Counted from the stretch's first letter, positions 1 through 9,460 are shown. The stretch: 64,000 nt of DNA from Clostridiales bacterium (GCA_015056015.1 SVHD01000004.1:44313-108312); one strand, 5' to 3'. A program made the numbers and translations. The notes: generated by a model from the sequence alone, not told the origin.

Positions 1-1011
1 GAAAACGCCCTGGGGCAGCTTGGACTGGGCTGCGGAGGTGATGGTAGAGCCGGAGATGCCCAGGCGGGGCTTGCCATGGAGAGGAGAAGAGGAATTATCC
101 TCATTGGCGGCAGCGGCGCCGCCGGAAGCCTTGGCCGCGGCATCGGAATCATAGGCACGGAGAACCTCCGCCAGGAGGGGCTTGGCGACATTGATGGGAA
201 TGCACATGCCGATATTATCGATGGTGGTGGAGAAGAAACCGGAGGAAGAATACTTCCGGGCGGGAATGCCCTGGAGCTGGCCCAAAGTATTGAACATGCC
301 GCCGCCGGAATTGCCGGAATTGATGGCAGCATCCACCTGGATCATGGTATTGGTGATTTCGGTCTGCCGGCCATAGCGATCGTAGGTCTTATCGGTGACT
401 TCGCGATCAATGGCGGAAACCACGCCCACGGTGGTGGTGCGGGCAAAATCCTCGCCCAGGGGATTGCCGATGACGATGGCCCACTCCCCTACCTGCAATT
501 GATCGGAATCGCCCAGGGGCACGGCGGGCAATTCCAGACCGGATACCCAAAGGACGGCGATATCCAGATCGGCGTCGAAGCCCACAACCTGGGCGTCATA
601 TTCGGATTCGGAATTGGCGATGGTGACGGTGACCCGGGAGGCATCCTCCACCACATGATAATTGGTGAGCACATGGCCATAATTGGATACCACAACGCCG
701 GAACCGGTGCCGGCCAGGGATTCGCGCTGCTCGCTCTGGCGGCCGTTGCCGTAGCCATAACCGAAGCCATAGCCGTAATAGGTGGTGGTAGTGGTATAAT
801 TATTGACGCCTACCACGCTATTGCGCACCTGATTGGCCACCTGGATAAAGGGGCTGGTGATCTGGGAAGCATCGGTGGTGCCGTTGATGATGGCGGAAAT
901 TTCATCCTCGGGGATGGAATCGGCGCCGGCGGTGAAGAGGGTGGTGCAGATCATCAGAAGGGACAGCACCAGCGCAACAACACCAAGAGAACGGGAACGG
1001 ATTTTCTTCAT
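1..1011 (-). CDS. htrA: HtrA/DegP-type serine protease (3' end outside window)
   Basis: Envelope quality-control protease of the trypsin-like S1C family, running off the left edge with 337 codons visible. The N-terminus has a basic start and a hydrophobic segment (about residues 10-28), so it is either a signal peptide or a membrane anchor. A Gly/Tyr-rich linker (about 77-90) follows. The catalytic triad can be read as His118 in TNYHVVEDA, Asp147 in DLDIAVL and Ser232 in NSGNSGGG. The last visible residues (KPRLGISG onward) look like the start of a PDZ domain. The start is an ATG preceded by AAGGAGGA. It is not in an operon with the radical SAM gene, which lies 142 bp upstream on the same strand. 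The family is certain; substrates are unknown. Confidence 0.93.
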   Translation of the reverse strand, partial: MKKIRSRSLGVVALVLSLLMICTTLFTAGADSIPEDEISAIINGTTDASQITSPFIQVANQVRNSVVGVNNYTTTTTYYGYGFGYGYGNGRQSEQRESLAGTGSGVVVSNYGHVLTNYHVVEDASRVTVTIANSESEYDAQVVGFDADLDIAVLWVSGLELPAVPLGDSDQLQVGEWAIVIGNPLGEDFARTTTVGVVSAIDREVTDKTYDRYGRQTEITNTMIQVDAAINSGNSGGGMFNTLGQLQGIPARKYSSSGFFSTTIDNIGMCIPINVAKPLLAEVLRAYDSDAAAKASGGAAAANEDNSSSPLHGKPRLGISGSTITSAAQSKLPQGVF

Positions 1012-1153
1012 AAAGATTCCTCCTTATTCAATAGGGATAGGCCCGTGAATTATCTCCCTCATTCAGGGTACGATCCTATTGTAAAACAAGATTTTGACAA
1101 AAGTTTGAACAACACATGAATGCAGCACGAATAATTGCGGCAAAAAACGATCT

Positions 1154-2023
1154 TTATACCCCGGTCAGATCAAAAGCGGGGGTATAGGCCGTGGTGGCGG
1201 ATTCCTTCTCCTGGGTATAGCCAAACAAACCCAATTCCTGATAGCAGTCAAGCACCCGGTCATATTCCTGATCGGTGATTTTCCGATCCAGCCCCGGGAT
1301 ATCACACCAGGGCACCGGGCTATACTGGCGCATGAGGGATACGGGAGTATCGGGGATGTTTTCCGCAATATAGCGCAGCACCCGGCAGGAATCCATGGTG
1401 CAGCCCGGCAGAATCAGATGGCGGATGAGGGTGCCTTTTTTCATGATCCCTTTTTCATCATAGAGGGCAGGCCCCGTCTGCCGGCGCATTTGCGCAATCG
1501 CCGCGGCGGCATAATCAAAATAATCCGGCGCACCGGCGCATAACTTGGCCAGGCGAGGAGAAAAATGCTTGAAATCCGGCAGATAGATATCCACCGCGCC
1601 TTCCAGCCGCTTTATGGTTTCCGCTTTCTCATATCCCCCGGAATTCCAGACGATGGGAACAGCGGGGCGATACATCTCCAGCGCGGATAAAACGGCAGGA
1701 ATAAAAGGCGTTGCCGTCACCAGATTGATATTATGCGCCCCCTGATCTTCCAGCATCCTGAAAATATCCGCCAGACGGGAAACGGAAATTTCCTTTCCCT
1801 CCCCCTGATGGCTGATAGAATAATTCTGGCAATAGGCGCAGCGCAGCGTGCAGCCGGAAAAGAATACGGTGCCGCTGCCCTGGGTGCCGGAGATGCAAGG
1901 CTCTTCCCAGAAATGCAGGGCCGCCCGGGCCAGGCGAGGATTTTCCCCCATGCCGCAGTATCCCGCTTTTTCGCTTCTGTCCACCCCGCACTCCCGGGGA
2001 CAAAGATGGCAAATCAGTGACAT
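1154..2023 (-). CDS. Radical SAM protein, PflA-like (COG1313 type)
   Basis: A 289-residue radical SAM enzyme resembling the pyruvate-formate-lyase-activating-enzyme-like family. The [4Fe-4S]/SAM motif CxxxCxxC is present as CTLRCAYC (Cys58, Cys62, Cys65). An extra N-terminal cysteine set (Cys5, Cys8, Cys12, Cys23) probably holds a second cluster, as is typical of this subgroup. No glycyl-radical enzyme partner lies nearby, so the substrate is unknown and I would not call it PflA itself. The start is set by GAGGGAATCAAT before ATG. It follows uvrB on the same strand after an 89-bp gap containing an 18-bp tandem repeat, which suggests its own promoter. Confidence 0.85.
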   Translation of the reverse strand: MSLICHLCPRECGVDRSEKAGYCGMGENPRLARAALHFWEEPCISGTQGSGTVFFSGCTLRCAYCQNYSISHQGEGKEISVSRLADIFRMLEDQGAHNINLVTATPFIPAVLSALEMYRPAVPIVWNSGGYEKAETIKRLEGAVDIYLPDFKHFSPRLAKLCAGAPDYFDYAAAAIAQMRRQTGPALYDEKGIMKKGTLIRHLILPGCTMDSCRVLRYIAENIPDTPVSLMRQYSPVPWCDIPGLDRKITDQEYDRVLDCYQELGLFGYTQEKESATTAYTPAFDLTGV

Positions 2024-2042
2024 ATTGATTCCCTCAAAAAAT

Positions 2043-2078
2043 GCTGTATACCATAATAACGCTGTATACTATAATAAG
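2043..2078 (-). repeat. Two-copy 18-bp tandem repeat before the radical SAM gene
   Basis: GCTGTATACCATAATAAC is followed directly by GCTGTATACTATAATAAG (16 of 18 identical). Each copy holds a GTATAC palindrome. It lies 20-55 bp upstream of the radical SAM start codon, where a promoter or operator would be expected. Confidence 0.6.
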
Positions 2079-2112
2079 GTAGAAACTCATTCAAAACATG
2101 CCGGATTCCATT

Positions 2113-4119
2113 TCATTTCCGGGTGCGTTCTCTTCTCCTGCGGGCGGGCTGATGCTTATCCATGGGTGCATCCCCGCGAATGGCAAAGAGCTGATCGCGC
2201 AGCTTGGCAGCCTTTTCAAAATCCAGCTGGGAAGCAGCCGTCAGCATCTGATCCTCCAGCTGCTTGATCCATTCATCCTTTTCGCTCTGTTCCATGGTAT
2301 CGGGCATATCCTCGGAAACCTTATCGGTGATTTCCAGCAGCGCCTTCACCGCCGTCTTTACCGATTCGGGGGTGATGCCGTTTTCCTGGTTATATTGTTC
2401 CTGAATGGCCCGGCGGCGATTGGTTTCGTTGATGGCGTTCATCATGGAATCGGTGGGGCCATCAGCATACATGATGACCCTGCCTTCCACATTTCGGGCG
2501 GCACGGCCGATGGTCTGGATCAGACTGGTTTCGGAGCGAAGGAAGCCCTCCTTATCCGCATCCAGAATGGCCACCAGGGAAACCTCGGGCAAATCCAAGC
2601 CTTCGCGCAATAGGTTAATACCTACCAGCACGTCATATTCCCCCATGCGCAATTCCCGGATCAGCTTGGTCCGCTCCAGGGTATGAATATCCGAATGGAG
2701 ATACCTTACCCGGATACCCATTTCATCCAGATAATCCGTGAGGCGCTCGGCCATCTTTTTCGTCAGGGTGGTTACCAGCACCCGCTCTTTTTTCGCGATC
2801 ACCTGATGGATTTCCGATACCAGATCATCCACCTGCCCGGTGGCGGGCCGCACAATGATCCGTGGATCCAGCAGCCCCGTGGGGCGAATGATCTGCTCCA
2901 CAATCTGATGGGCCTGTTCCCGTTCATAGGGGGCGGGGGTGGCGGATACATAAATCACCTGGGGCACCCGCTGGAAGAATTCATCGTAAGTCAGGGGCCT
3001 GTTATCAAAGGCCGAGGGCAGGCGGAAGCCGTATTCCACCAGCGCATTTTTCCGCGCCCGGTCCCCGGCATACATCGCCCGAATCTGGGGAATGGTCACA
3101 TGGCTTTCATCGATCATCACCAGAAAATCCTTGGGGAAATAATCCAGCAGGCAGAAGGGGGGATCCCCGGGCTGGCGGCCGTCAAAATAGCGGCTGTAAT
3201 TCTCAATCCCCGTGCAAAAGCCAATTTCCCGCAGCATTTCAATATCGTAACGGGTGCGCTGGGAAATGCGCTGGGCCTCCAGCAGCTTCCCTTCCTTTTC
3301 AAATTCCTCCATCCGTTTGAACATATCCTCTTCGATATGATTGATATTCTCATCCCGGTTTTCCACGCTGGTGGCATAATGGGTGGCCGGGAAAACGGCG
3401 GCATGCTGCACCGTATGCAGCATATGCCCATCCACCACGGAAAATTCGCTTACCCGATCAATCTCATCGCCAAAAAACTCCACCCGAACGCCATTTTCCA
3501 TCTGTCCGGCAGGGATAATCTCCACCGTATCCCCACGAACACGGAAATTTCCGCGTTCAAACGCCACATCATTGCGTTCATACTGAATTTCCACCAGACG
3601 ACGCAAAAGCTCCTCCTGGGATAATTCCATGCCCGGACGCAGAGAAATCATCTGGCCTTCATATTCGCTGGGATCGCCCATGGAATAAATGCAGCTGACA
3701 GAGGCGACAATAATCACGTCGCTGCGTTCCTTCAGCGCCGCCGTGGCGCTGTGGCGGAGGCGATCAATTTCTTCATTGACAGAGGCATCCTTTTCAATAT
3801 AGGTATCCGATGAAGCAATATAGGCCTCCGGCTGATAATAATCATAATAGGAAACAAAATATTCCACTGCGCTATCGGGGAAAAAGGCCTTGAATTCAGC
3901 GCAGAGCTGGGCCGCCAGCGTTTTATTATGGGCAATCACCAGCGTGGGCTTTTGCACCTTTTCAATGACGGAGGCCATGGTAAAGGTTTTGCCCGAGCCC
4001 GTTACCCCCAGCAGCACCTGAGCAGGCATTCCTGCCTTTACGCCCCGGGCCAGCGCTTCAATGGCCTGGGGCTGATCCCCTTTGGCCTGGTAGGGCGCCT
4101 TGAGCACGAATTGATTCAT
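2113..4119 (-). CDS. uvrB: UvrABC excinuclease subunit B
   Basis: DNA-damage-recognition helicase of nucleotide excision repair; it loads at lesions with UvrA and recruits UvrC. At 668 residues it has the normal family length. Visible signatures are Walker A GVTGSGKT (38-45), the beta-hairpin [11 protein letters not shown], Walker B with DESH, helicase motif VI (TIGRAARN) and a C-terminal UVR domain ([20 protein letters not shown]) for UvrC contact. The start is preceded by AGAAGGAGG. uvrA is not in the window. A promoter with perfect spacing lies 65-93 bp upstream. Confidence 0.98.
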   Translation of the reverse strand: MNQFVLKAPYQAKGDQPQAIEALARGVKAGMPAQVLLGVTGSGKTFTMASVIEKVQKPTLVIAHNKTLAAQLCAEFKAFFPDSAVEYFVSYYDYYQPEAYIASSDTYIEKDASVNEEIDRLRHSATAALKERSDVIIVASVSCIYSMGDPSEYEGQMISLRPGMELSQEELLRRLVEIQYERNDVAFERGNFRVRGDTVEIIPAGQMENGVRVEFFGDEIDRVSEFSVVDGHMLHTVQHAAVFPATHYATSVENRDENINHIEEDMFKRMEEFEKEGKLLEAQRISQRTRYDIEMLREIGFCTGIENYSRYFDGRQPGDPPFCLLDYFPKDFLVMIDESHVTIPQIRAMYAGDRARKNALVEYGFRLPSAFDNRPLTYDEFFQRVPQVIYVSATPAPYEREQAHQIVEQIIRPTGLLDPRIIVRPATGQVDDLVSEIHQVIAKKERVLVTTLTKKMAERLTDYLDEMGIRVRYLHSDIHTLERTKLIRELRMGEYDVLVGINLLREGLDLPEVSLVAILDADKEGFLRSETSLIQTIGRAARNVEGRVIMYADGPTDSMMNAINETNRRRAIQEQYNQENGITPESVKTAVKALLEITDKVSEDMPDTMEQSEKDEWIKQLEDQMLTAASQLDFEKAAKLRDQLFAIRGDAPMDKHQPARRRRERTRK

Positions 4120-4183
4120 CGCCTTCGCCTCCTTCTGTTTCCCGCAAGAATTTCTTTATTTTCAGAATGCACGTTCGCATTTT

Positions 4184-4212
4184 ATTGTATCATATGCGGC
4201 AGGCTTTGCCAA
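4184..4212 (-). promoter_or_regulatory. Probable sigma-A promoter of uvrB
   Basis: On the minus strand, TTGGCA, a 17-bp spacer, then TACAAT. It is placed correctly for uvrB. No LexA/DinR-like palindrome was recognised. Confidence 0.55.
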
Positions 4213-4376
4213 CAAAAAAATATTGGATTTGGCGGCGCGAATCCGGGCCATTTTTCGCAGATATGCTGATAAAAAATTGCTGGGAGCAGCTTTGCGCCGC
4301 TTTTCCAGCAGAAATTTTTCTCGCTTCCGGGGACACAATGACCGCGAAAAAGAAATTTTTTGCGGAGGTGCATCCC

Positions 4377-5630
4377 ATGCCCCAATATCAGATCAGTCAT
4401 TCCCCACGATTATCCGGCGAAATTCCCATCAGCACTGCCAAGAATGCAGTGCTGCCTATTCTGGCCGCCTGCCTGCTTACCAAAGAAGAAATCATCCTGC
4501 ATCAAATGCCCCGGCTTACCGATACCGGGCATATGTTCGATATTCTTTCCATCTGCGGCGCCACAATCCGGCAGGAAGGAAAAACCGTCTGCCTCCGCGT
4601 CGACGCGCCTCAAAGCCCCATGGAAAATGAATTGATGCGCACCATGCGGGCCTCCGTACTGGTGATGGGCCCCCTTACCGCCCGCTGCGGCGAATGCTGC
4701 CTTTCCATGCCGGGAGGCTGCGCCATCGGCCAGCGCCCTATTGATTTGCATTTGAAAGGCCTGCAGAAGCTGGGCGCCCGGGTGGAATTAAGCGGCGGGC
4801 TGGTGCAGATCAGCGGCAAATTGACAGGCGCCAATATTTACCTGGATTTTCCCAGCGTAGGCGCCACGGAAAATCTGGTGATGGCGGCCACGCTGGCCCG
4901 GGGCGTCACCCGAATTGAAAATGCCGCCAAGGAGCCGGAAATCGTAGACCTTTGCCATTTTCTTTCCGCCATGGGGGCGCGCATTGCCGGGGCCGGTACC
5001 GCCAATATCATCATCGAAGGGGTGGAAACGCTCCACGGCGCGGAATATACCCCCATTCCCGATCGCATCGAAGCAGGCACGCTGGCCTGCGCCGCCGCTT
5101 TGACCGATGGCCACGTGCTTTTGCAGGGCGCACGCAGCGATCATATGCGCGCACTGCTCTTTAAATTATCGGAAGCGGGCGTCATCTGCCGGGAGGATAA
5201 AAAAGGCCTGCGCCTGATGGGAAAGGCCCGGCATCCCATGGAGGCCCGCACCCTTTCCTATCCCGGCTTCCCCACCGATATGCAGGCGCCGCTGATGGTA
5301 GTGGCCACCCAGACCAAAGGGCTTTCCGTTTTTCTGGAAACCATTTTTGAAAACCGGTATATGCATGTGGTGGAATTAAAGCGACTGGGGGCAGATATCC
5401 GGGTGGAGGGGCAATTGGCCCTGATTCAGGGCGGCGCGCCCCTCACCGGCGCCCATGTGACCGCCACAGATCTGAGGGCCGCCGCCGCGCTGATGCTGGC
5501 CGGCCTTGTCGCCCAGGGGCAGACCATTCTTTCCGATCCCGCCGGGCATCTGATGCGGGGATACGAAGCATTGGAAGAAAAACTCCGCCTCCTTGGGGCC
5601 AATACCGGCAGAATTGAGGCATCCCCTTGA
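4377..5630 (+). CDS. murA: UDP-N-acetylglucosamine 1-carboxyvinyltransferase
   Basis: First committed step of peptidoglycan synthesis: transfer of enolpyruvate from PEP to UDP-GlcNAc in the cytosol. I place the start at the ATG after GGAGGTGCATCCC, giving 417 residues. With this start, Lys22-Asn23 (AKNAVLPIL) and Cys115 (PGGCAIGQRP) fall at the numbers known from E. coli MurA. The reading frame is open for another 210 bp upstream, but that part is unlike MurA. Cys115 means the enzyme should be of the fosfomycin-sensitive type. PGFPTDMQAP carries the conserved catalytic Asp. Bacillota often have two MurA paralogs; this could be either MurAA or MurAB (MurZ). Confidence 0.95.
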   Translation: MPQYQISHSPRLSGEIPISTAKNAVLPILAACLLTKEEIILHQMPRLTDTGHMFDILSICGATIRQEGKTVCLRVDAPQSPMENELMRTMRASVLVMGPLTARCGECCLSMPGGCAIGQRPIDLHLKGLQKLGARVELSGGLVQISGKLTGANIYLDFPSVGATENLVMAATLARGVTRIENAAKEPEIVDLCHFLSAMGARIAGAGTANIIIEGVETLHGAEYTPIPDRIEAGTLACAAALTDGHVLLQGARSDHMRALLFKLSEAGVICREDKKGLRLMGKARHPMEARTLSYPGFPTDMQAPLMVVATQTKGLSVFLETIFENRYMHVVELKRLGADIRVEGQLALIQGGAPLTGAHVTATDLRAAAALMLAGLVAQGQTILSDPAGHLMRGYEALEEKLRLLGANTGRIEASP

Positions 5631-5690
5631 CCGCAGCGCACATTCCGACGAAAATGGAATAGAATAATCCCAAGGGAGGAAATTGATTCC

Positions 5691-6386
5691 ATGAAAAAAG
5701 AGAAGCGCAGCGCCAGCAAAATCATCGGGGCCATTCTTTTCATCTCCCTGGCGCTTTCCGTGATTTATTCTGCCATCCGCCTGATACTGGCCCCCGAAAG
5801 CATTGCAGAGGGCAGCGAATATACCAAGGTCAAAAGCGATTATCTGCTGATGCTTACCCAGTGCACCCTGGGGTTGATCGTAATGACGCTGCCCTCCATC
5901 ATATCCCGGAAATGGAAGCTGGAGATTCCTCATTTTATTTACCTGCTTTATTATCTCTTTCTGTATTGCTCCGTATTCCTGGGGGAAGTATTTGATTTTT
6001 ATTATGTGGTGCCTCATTGGGATACCATGCTCCATTTCTTTTCCGGCGGCATGCTGGGGGCCCTTGGGTTTATCCTGGTGGATTTACTCAACCGGGAGCA
6101 GAAGGTTCGGGTACAATTAAGCCCCCTGTTCGTTGCCATTTTTGCTTTCTGCTTCGCGCTGGCCGCCGGCGCGGTCTGGGAAATTTACGAATATACCTGC
6201 GATACCCTGCTGAAGCTGAACATGCAGAAATACGCCACGGAGCATGGCGTGGAACTTATAGGCCGCGCCGCCCTCCGGGATACCATGAAAGATATTATTT
6301 TCGATGCCATCGCCGCCTTAGGCGTTGCCATTCTGGGCTATCTGAGCATTGCGAAAAAAAGCAGCGCCCCAGATGAAGCGCTGTGA
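5691..6386 (+). CDS. DUF2238/YjdF-like integral membrane protein
   Basis: A 231-residue polytopic membrane protein with about six hydrophobic segments. The central stretch around GEVFDFYYVVPHWDTMLHFF resembles the DUF2238 (YjdF) family, which has conserved acidic and His residues within membrane segments. The biochemical role is unknown. The start is supported by GGGAGGAAATTGATTCC. It follows murA by 60 bp and precedes another small membrane protein by 78 bp on the same strand, so the three may be co-transcribed. Confidence 0.7.
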   Translation: MKKEKRSASKIIGAILFISLALSVIYSAIRLILAPESIAEGSEYTKVKSDYLLMLTQCTLGLIVMTLPSIISRKWKLEIPHFIYLLYYLFLYCSVFLGEVFDFYYVVPHWDTMLHFFSGGMLGALGFILVDLLNREQKVRVQLSPLFVAIFAFCFALAAGAVWEIYEYTCDTLLKLNMQKYATEHGVELIGRAALRDTMKDIIFDAIAALGVAILGYLSIAKKSSAPDEAL

Positions 6387-6464
6387 TCCAGATTCCTTCC
6401 TTGCCTGTTCTTATCTTTCCTTTATTCGCATACATATGAAAAAAACGAATGGAGGAATGAAAGC

Positions 6465-6872
6465 ATGGCACAGCAGGCGGCGCGGCGCATCCGGCGCACC
6501 TCTTCCGGAAAGAATACATCTATTTGGCGGGGGCTGCTGGTATCCATCGGGGCAACATGCGCGGCAGTCATCATCTTTGCAATCGTCATCGGGCTCACCG
6601 ATCTATCCGATGGCGTGATCCGGGTCATCAATCAGCTGATCAAAATCGGGGCCATTTTTCTGGGCGTCCGTTTCATTGTTCCCAAAGGCGCGGAAAACGG
6701 CGTCAGCAAGGGCGCGCTGCTGGGGCTGATTTATATGGGGGCTGGCGTGCTGATTTACGCCCTGCTCTCCGGGCAAAAATTAACGCTGATGGGCTACGTC
6801 ATCGATCTGCTGATGGGCGTGGCCGCCGGCGGCCTTTCCGGGATGATCCTGGGAAGCATGAGCCGGAAATAG
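6465..6872 (+). CDS. TIGR04086-type (YrzE-like) small membrane protein
   Basis: A 135-residue protein with a basic N-terminus (about 20 residues rich in Arg) and four predicted membrane helices with Gly-rich packing (GALLGLIYMGAGVLIYALL, GVAAGGLSGMILGS). This matches the TIGR04086 family of Bacillota, whose function is not known. RBS GGAGGAATGAAAGC. It ends just before a bidirectional terminator shared with glmS. Confidence 0.7.
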   Translation: MAQQAARRIRRTSSGKNTSIWRGLLVSIGATCAAVIIFAIVIGLTDLSDGVIRVINQLIKIGAIFLGVRFIVPKGAENGVSKGALLGLIYMGAGVLIYALLSGQKLTLMGYVIDLLMGVAAGGLSGMILGSMSRK

Positions 6873-6886
6873 CATATATTCCACGT

Positions 6887-6923
6887 AAAAAAGCCGGGCC
6901 GCAAAATGTCGCCCGGCTTTTTC
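6887..6923. terminator. Bidirectional intrinsic terminator
   Basis: The arms AAAAAGCCGGGC and GCCCGGCTTTTT flank an 11-nt loop, with T-runs on both strands. It lies between the convergent small membrane protein gene and glmS. Confidence 0.85.
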
Positions 6924-6925
6924 TT

Positions 6926-8731
6926 TTACTCCACCGTTACGGATTTGGCCAGATTTCTGGGTTTATCCACGTCCCGTCCCTTGGCCACCGCCATATGATA
7001 GGCAAGCAGCTGCATGGGCAGCATGATCAGCAGCGGCAAAAGCAGCGGATCGCTGTCCGGCACCGTCCAGACCAGATCGGCCTCCTGCCTCGCCCGCTTT
7101 TCCATTGTTTCCGGGCAGATGCATACTGTTTCCGCGCCCCGCGCCTTGGTTTCCCGCAGATTGGACAGCGTTTTTTCCAATAATTCCTCCTGGGTGCAAA
7201 TGGCAAAGACCGGCGTTCCCTGTTCAATCAGGGCAATGGCCCCATGCTTTAATTCCCCGGCGGCATAGGCTTCGCAGGGCAGATAGGATACTTCCTTCAG
7301 CTTCAGCGCCGCCTCCATGGCCAGGGCATAATCCACGCCCCTGCCGATAAAAAACATCAGCTTTTCATTCATATGCCCGTCGCAGTAATGCTGGATGGGC
7401 GTTTGTTTCTTCAGCACTTCCTCCATTTTTTCGGGCAGCCTTCCCAGCTGATTCAGAATATCCCCAAGCCGTTCCCCGGAAAGCGCGCCATTTTTCCTTC
7501 CCTGATCCATGGCCAGCAGCAAAAGCGTTTCCACCTGGGTGATATAGGCCTTGGTGCTGGCCACCGCAATTTCCGGTCCGGCATAGGTAAGCAGGGTGGT
7601 TTTCACGCTGCGGTCCAGCGTGCTGCCCACCGTATTGGTCAGCGCTGCCGTTTGCATGCCCATCGCCCGGGCTTTTTGCAGGGCGGCCAGGGTATCCGCC
7701 GTTTCGCCGCTTTGGCTAATGGCAAGAACGCCGGCATCAGTTTGTGGGAACAGCCGGCAATAGCGGTATTCGCTGGCGATATGAGCGGCGCTTTCAATGC
7801 CTGCCAGCTGACGCAGATAATACGCCCCCACGCGGCCCGCATGGTACGCCGTGCCGCAGGCAATAAAATCCAGCCGCTCCACTTTACCGGGCAGCATTTC
7901 CCGAAGCCCCTCCTTCCCGGTATAGGCGGAGAGGGTACCCTGTACCGCCTGGGGCTGTTCCATCATTTCCTTGAGCATAAAATGGGCGTAGCCGCCCTTT
8001 TCCGCTGCCGCGGCGTCCCAGCTGATATGATAAGGGCTGGGATGCCGGATGGCGCCCACGGCGTCATATACCCGCACCCCATCCCGCCTGAGCACGGCAA
8101 TTTCCTTATCCTCTAAAAAAAGCATATCCCGGGTATGGGGCAAAATGGCAGGAATATCCGAGGCCAGAAACATTTCTCCCGCCCCCATGCCCACCACCAG
8201 CGGGCTGCCCAGACGCACACAATAAAGGGAATCCGGCTCGCTTTCGCAAATCACGGCCAGGGCATAGCTTCCCTCCAGAAATCCCATAGCCTCCCGGATT
8301 GCCTGCAGCATATCGCCCTTATACAGGGAATGAATCAGATGGGCGATCACCTCCGTATCCGTCTGGCTTACAAAGCGGCAGCCCTGCTTTTCCAGATAAT
8401 TTCTCAGCATGCCGTGATTTTCAATGATGCCATTATGCACCAGGGCGATATTCCCCTTCACATCCTGATGGGGATGGGCATTCAAATCGGTAGGCTCGCC
8501 ATGGGTGGCCCAGCGGGTATGACCGATCCCCATTTTCCCGGAAAGAGGATTGCGCCGGGCGAGGCCTTCCAGTTGGGCAATTCTGCCCGCGCACTTGCGC
8601 ACCTGCACCCGTTCCCCCTGCATCACCGCAATGCCCGCGCTGTCATAGCCCCGGTATTCCAGCCGCCGCAATCCATCCAGCAAAATTTCCTGACATTCCC
8701 GATTGCCGATATACCCAACAATTCCGCACAT
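6926..8731 (-). CDS. glmS: Glutamine-fructose-6-phosphate aminotransferase (isomerizing)
   Basis: Makes glucosamine-6-phosphate from fructose-6-phosphate and glutamine, feeding UDP-GlcNAc and cell-wall synthesis. The 601-residue protein begins MCGIVGYIG, so Cys2 becomes the N-terminal nucleophile. The N-terminal glutaminase domain (about 1-220) is followed by two SIS isomerase domains. The C-terminus KPRNLAKSVTVE is the family signature containing the active-site Lys. Its upstream region is only about 70 bp and AT-rich, too short for a glmS ribozyme. It may be co-transcribed with the LytM gene upstream, or be controlled at the AT-rich inverted repeat between them. Confidence 0.97.
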   Translation of the reverse strand: MCGIVGYIGNRECQEILLDGLRRLEYRGYDSAGIAVMQGERVQVRKCAGRIAQLEGLARRNPLSGKMGIGHTRWATHGEPTDLNAHPHQDVKGNIALVHNGIIENHGMLRNYLEKQGCRFVSQTDTEVIAHLIHSLYKGDMLQAIREAMGFLEGSYALAVICESEPDSLYCVRLGSPLVVGMGAGEMFLASDIPAILPHTRDMLFLEDKEIAVLRRDGVRVYDAVGAIRHPSPYHISWDAAAAEKGGYAHFMLKEMMEQPQAVQGTLSAYTGKEGLREMLPGKVERLDFIACGTAYHAGRVGAYYLRQLAGIESAAHIASEYRYCRLFPQTDAGVLAISQSGETADTLAALQKARAMGMQTAALTNTVGSTLDRSVKTTLLTYAGPEIAVASTKAYITQVETLLLLAMDQGRKNGALSGERLGDILNQLGRLPEKMEEVLKKQTPIQHYCDGHMNEKLMFFIGRGVDYALAMEAALKLKEVSYLPCEAYAAGELKHGAIALIEQGTPVFAICTQEELLEKTLSNLRETKARGAETVCICPETMEKRARQEADLVWTVPDSDPLLLPLLIMLPMQLLAYHMAVAKGRDVDKPRNLAKSVTVE

Positions 8732-8756
8732 ATTTCCTCCATTTTTACAAATATCA

Positions 8757-8799
8757 TATCAAAATAATCATTTAAAATATATTTTTGATTATTTTGATA
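8757..8799. repeat. AT-only inverted repeat between the LytM gene and glmS
   Basis: TATCAAAATAATCA and TGATTATTTTGATA form perfect 14-bp arms separated by 15 bp of A/T. It could be an operator or a weak terminator for the upstream gene. It lies 26-68 bp before the glmS start codon. Confidence 0.55.
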
Positions 8800-8803
8800 T
8801 ATT

Positions 8804-9376
8804 TTATGATTGATTTTCTGTTTTGTCAATGATTTCCACGGAAAAATCCACCGGTTTTCCATCCTGCAGCAGCACGACGCAAATGCATCCTGTTTCCCCA
8901 TGTACCGTTTCGCCGGCAAGGCCGATTTGCTCCCCGCGCTTCACCTGCTGCCCCATCGTTACCAATTTTTCCGCTGCGCCATAATAGCGGCAGATTCGGC
9001 CGTCCTCCTGGGTGATTTCGATCATGCCCTCCGTTTCCGTCACCAGGCCATTCTCCATGGCCAGGATTTCCGTTCCAGGCTCCGCCGCAAAATCAATGCC
9101 CGCATGTATACGCCACAAGGAATATCGGGGATAGAACGATGGCGATGAATGCAGACCATCCACAATCCTTCCCGGCGCCGGCCGGGCAAGCCCCTGAGGA
9201 GGCGGAGTCACATCCGCCAGCTGCTGGCTCAGATCGGAATGCGCCCTGGCGTCAGGAATCTCCTGGCTTTGTTCCCGGCGGGTCCATAACGCAGAAAGCA
9301 GAATGACCCCGGCGCACAGAAGCGCCAGCAAATAATGCCCCCATTTTTCCATGATCCTTCCAAATTTCCGCAGCAT
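8804..9376 (-). CDS. LytM/M23-fold protein with degenerate active site (SpoIIQ-like?)
   Basis: A membrane-anchored protein of about 190 residues: a short cytosolic N-terminus, one helix (WGHYLLALLCAGVILLSAL), a linker, then a LytM fold. The first zinc motif HxxxD is present (HAGIDFAAEPGTE), but the HxH motif is replaced by CICVVL, so peptidase activity is unlikely. This is reminiscent of SpoIIQ, the degenerate LytM protein of the forespore channel, though that assignment is a guess. I use the ATG after AGGGGGGAG, although its spacing is short; in-frame ATGs at 9394 and 9352 are alternatives. It is divergent from a LysM protein gene. Confidence 0.65.
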   Translation of the reverse strand: MLRKFGRIMEKWGHYLLALLCAGVILLSALWTRREQSQEIPDARAHSDLSQQLADVTPPPQGLARPAPGRIVDGLHSSPSFYPRYSLWRIHAGIDFAAEPGTEILAMENGLVTETEGMIEITQEDGRICRYYGAAEKLVTMGQQVKRGEQIGLAGETVHGETGCICVVLLQDGKPVDFSVEIIDKTENQS

Positions 9377-9433
9377 TTTCTCCCCCCTGCCCATAGTATT
9401 TCCATCTTTCCCAATCTATACAATCGCCAATAA

Positions 9434-9460
9434 AAAAAGCGCCGCACCCGGACGCTTTTT
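9434..9460. terminator. Terminator-like hairpin inside a divergent intergenic region
   Basis: AAAAAGCG and CGCTTTTT flank 11 nt, with T-runs on both strands. Both neighbouring genes point away from it, so it can only act on a leader transcript; it lies about 56 bp upstream of the LysM gene start. It may be an attenuator or fortuitous. Confidence 0.4.

Noticed and set aside
8732..8803. Possible glmS ribozyme
   Set aside because: The gap upstream of glmS is about 70 bp of mostly A/T; the ribozyme needs about 150 nt or more with a conserved core, which is not there.
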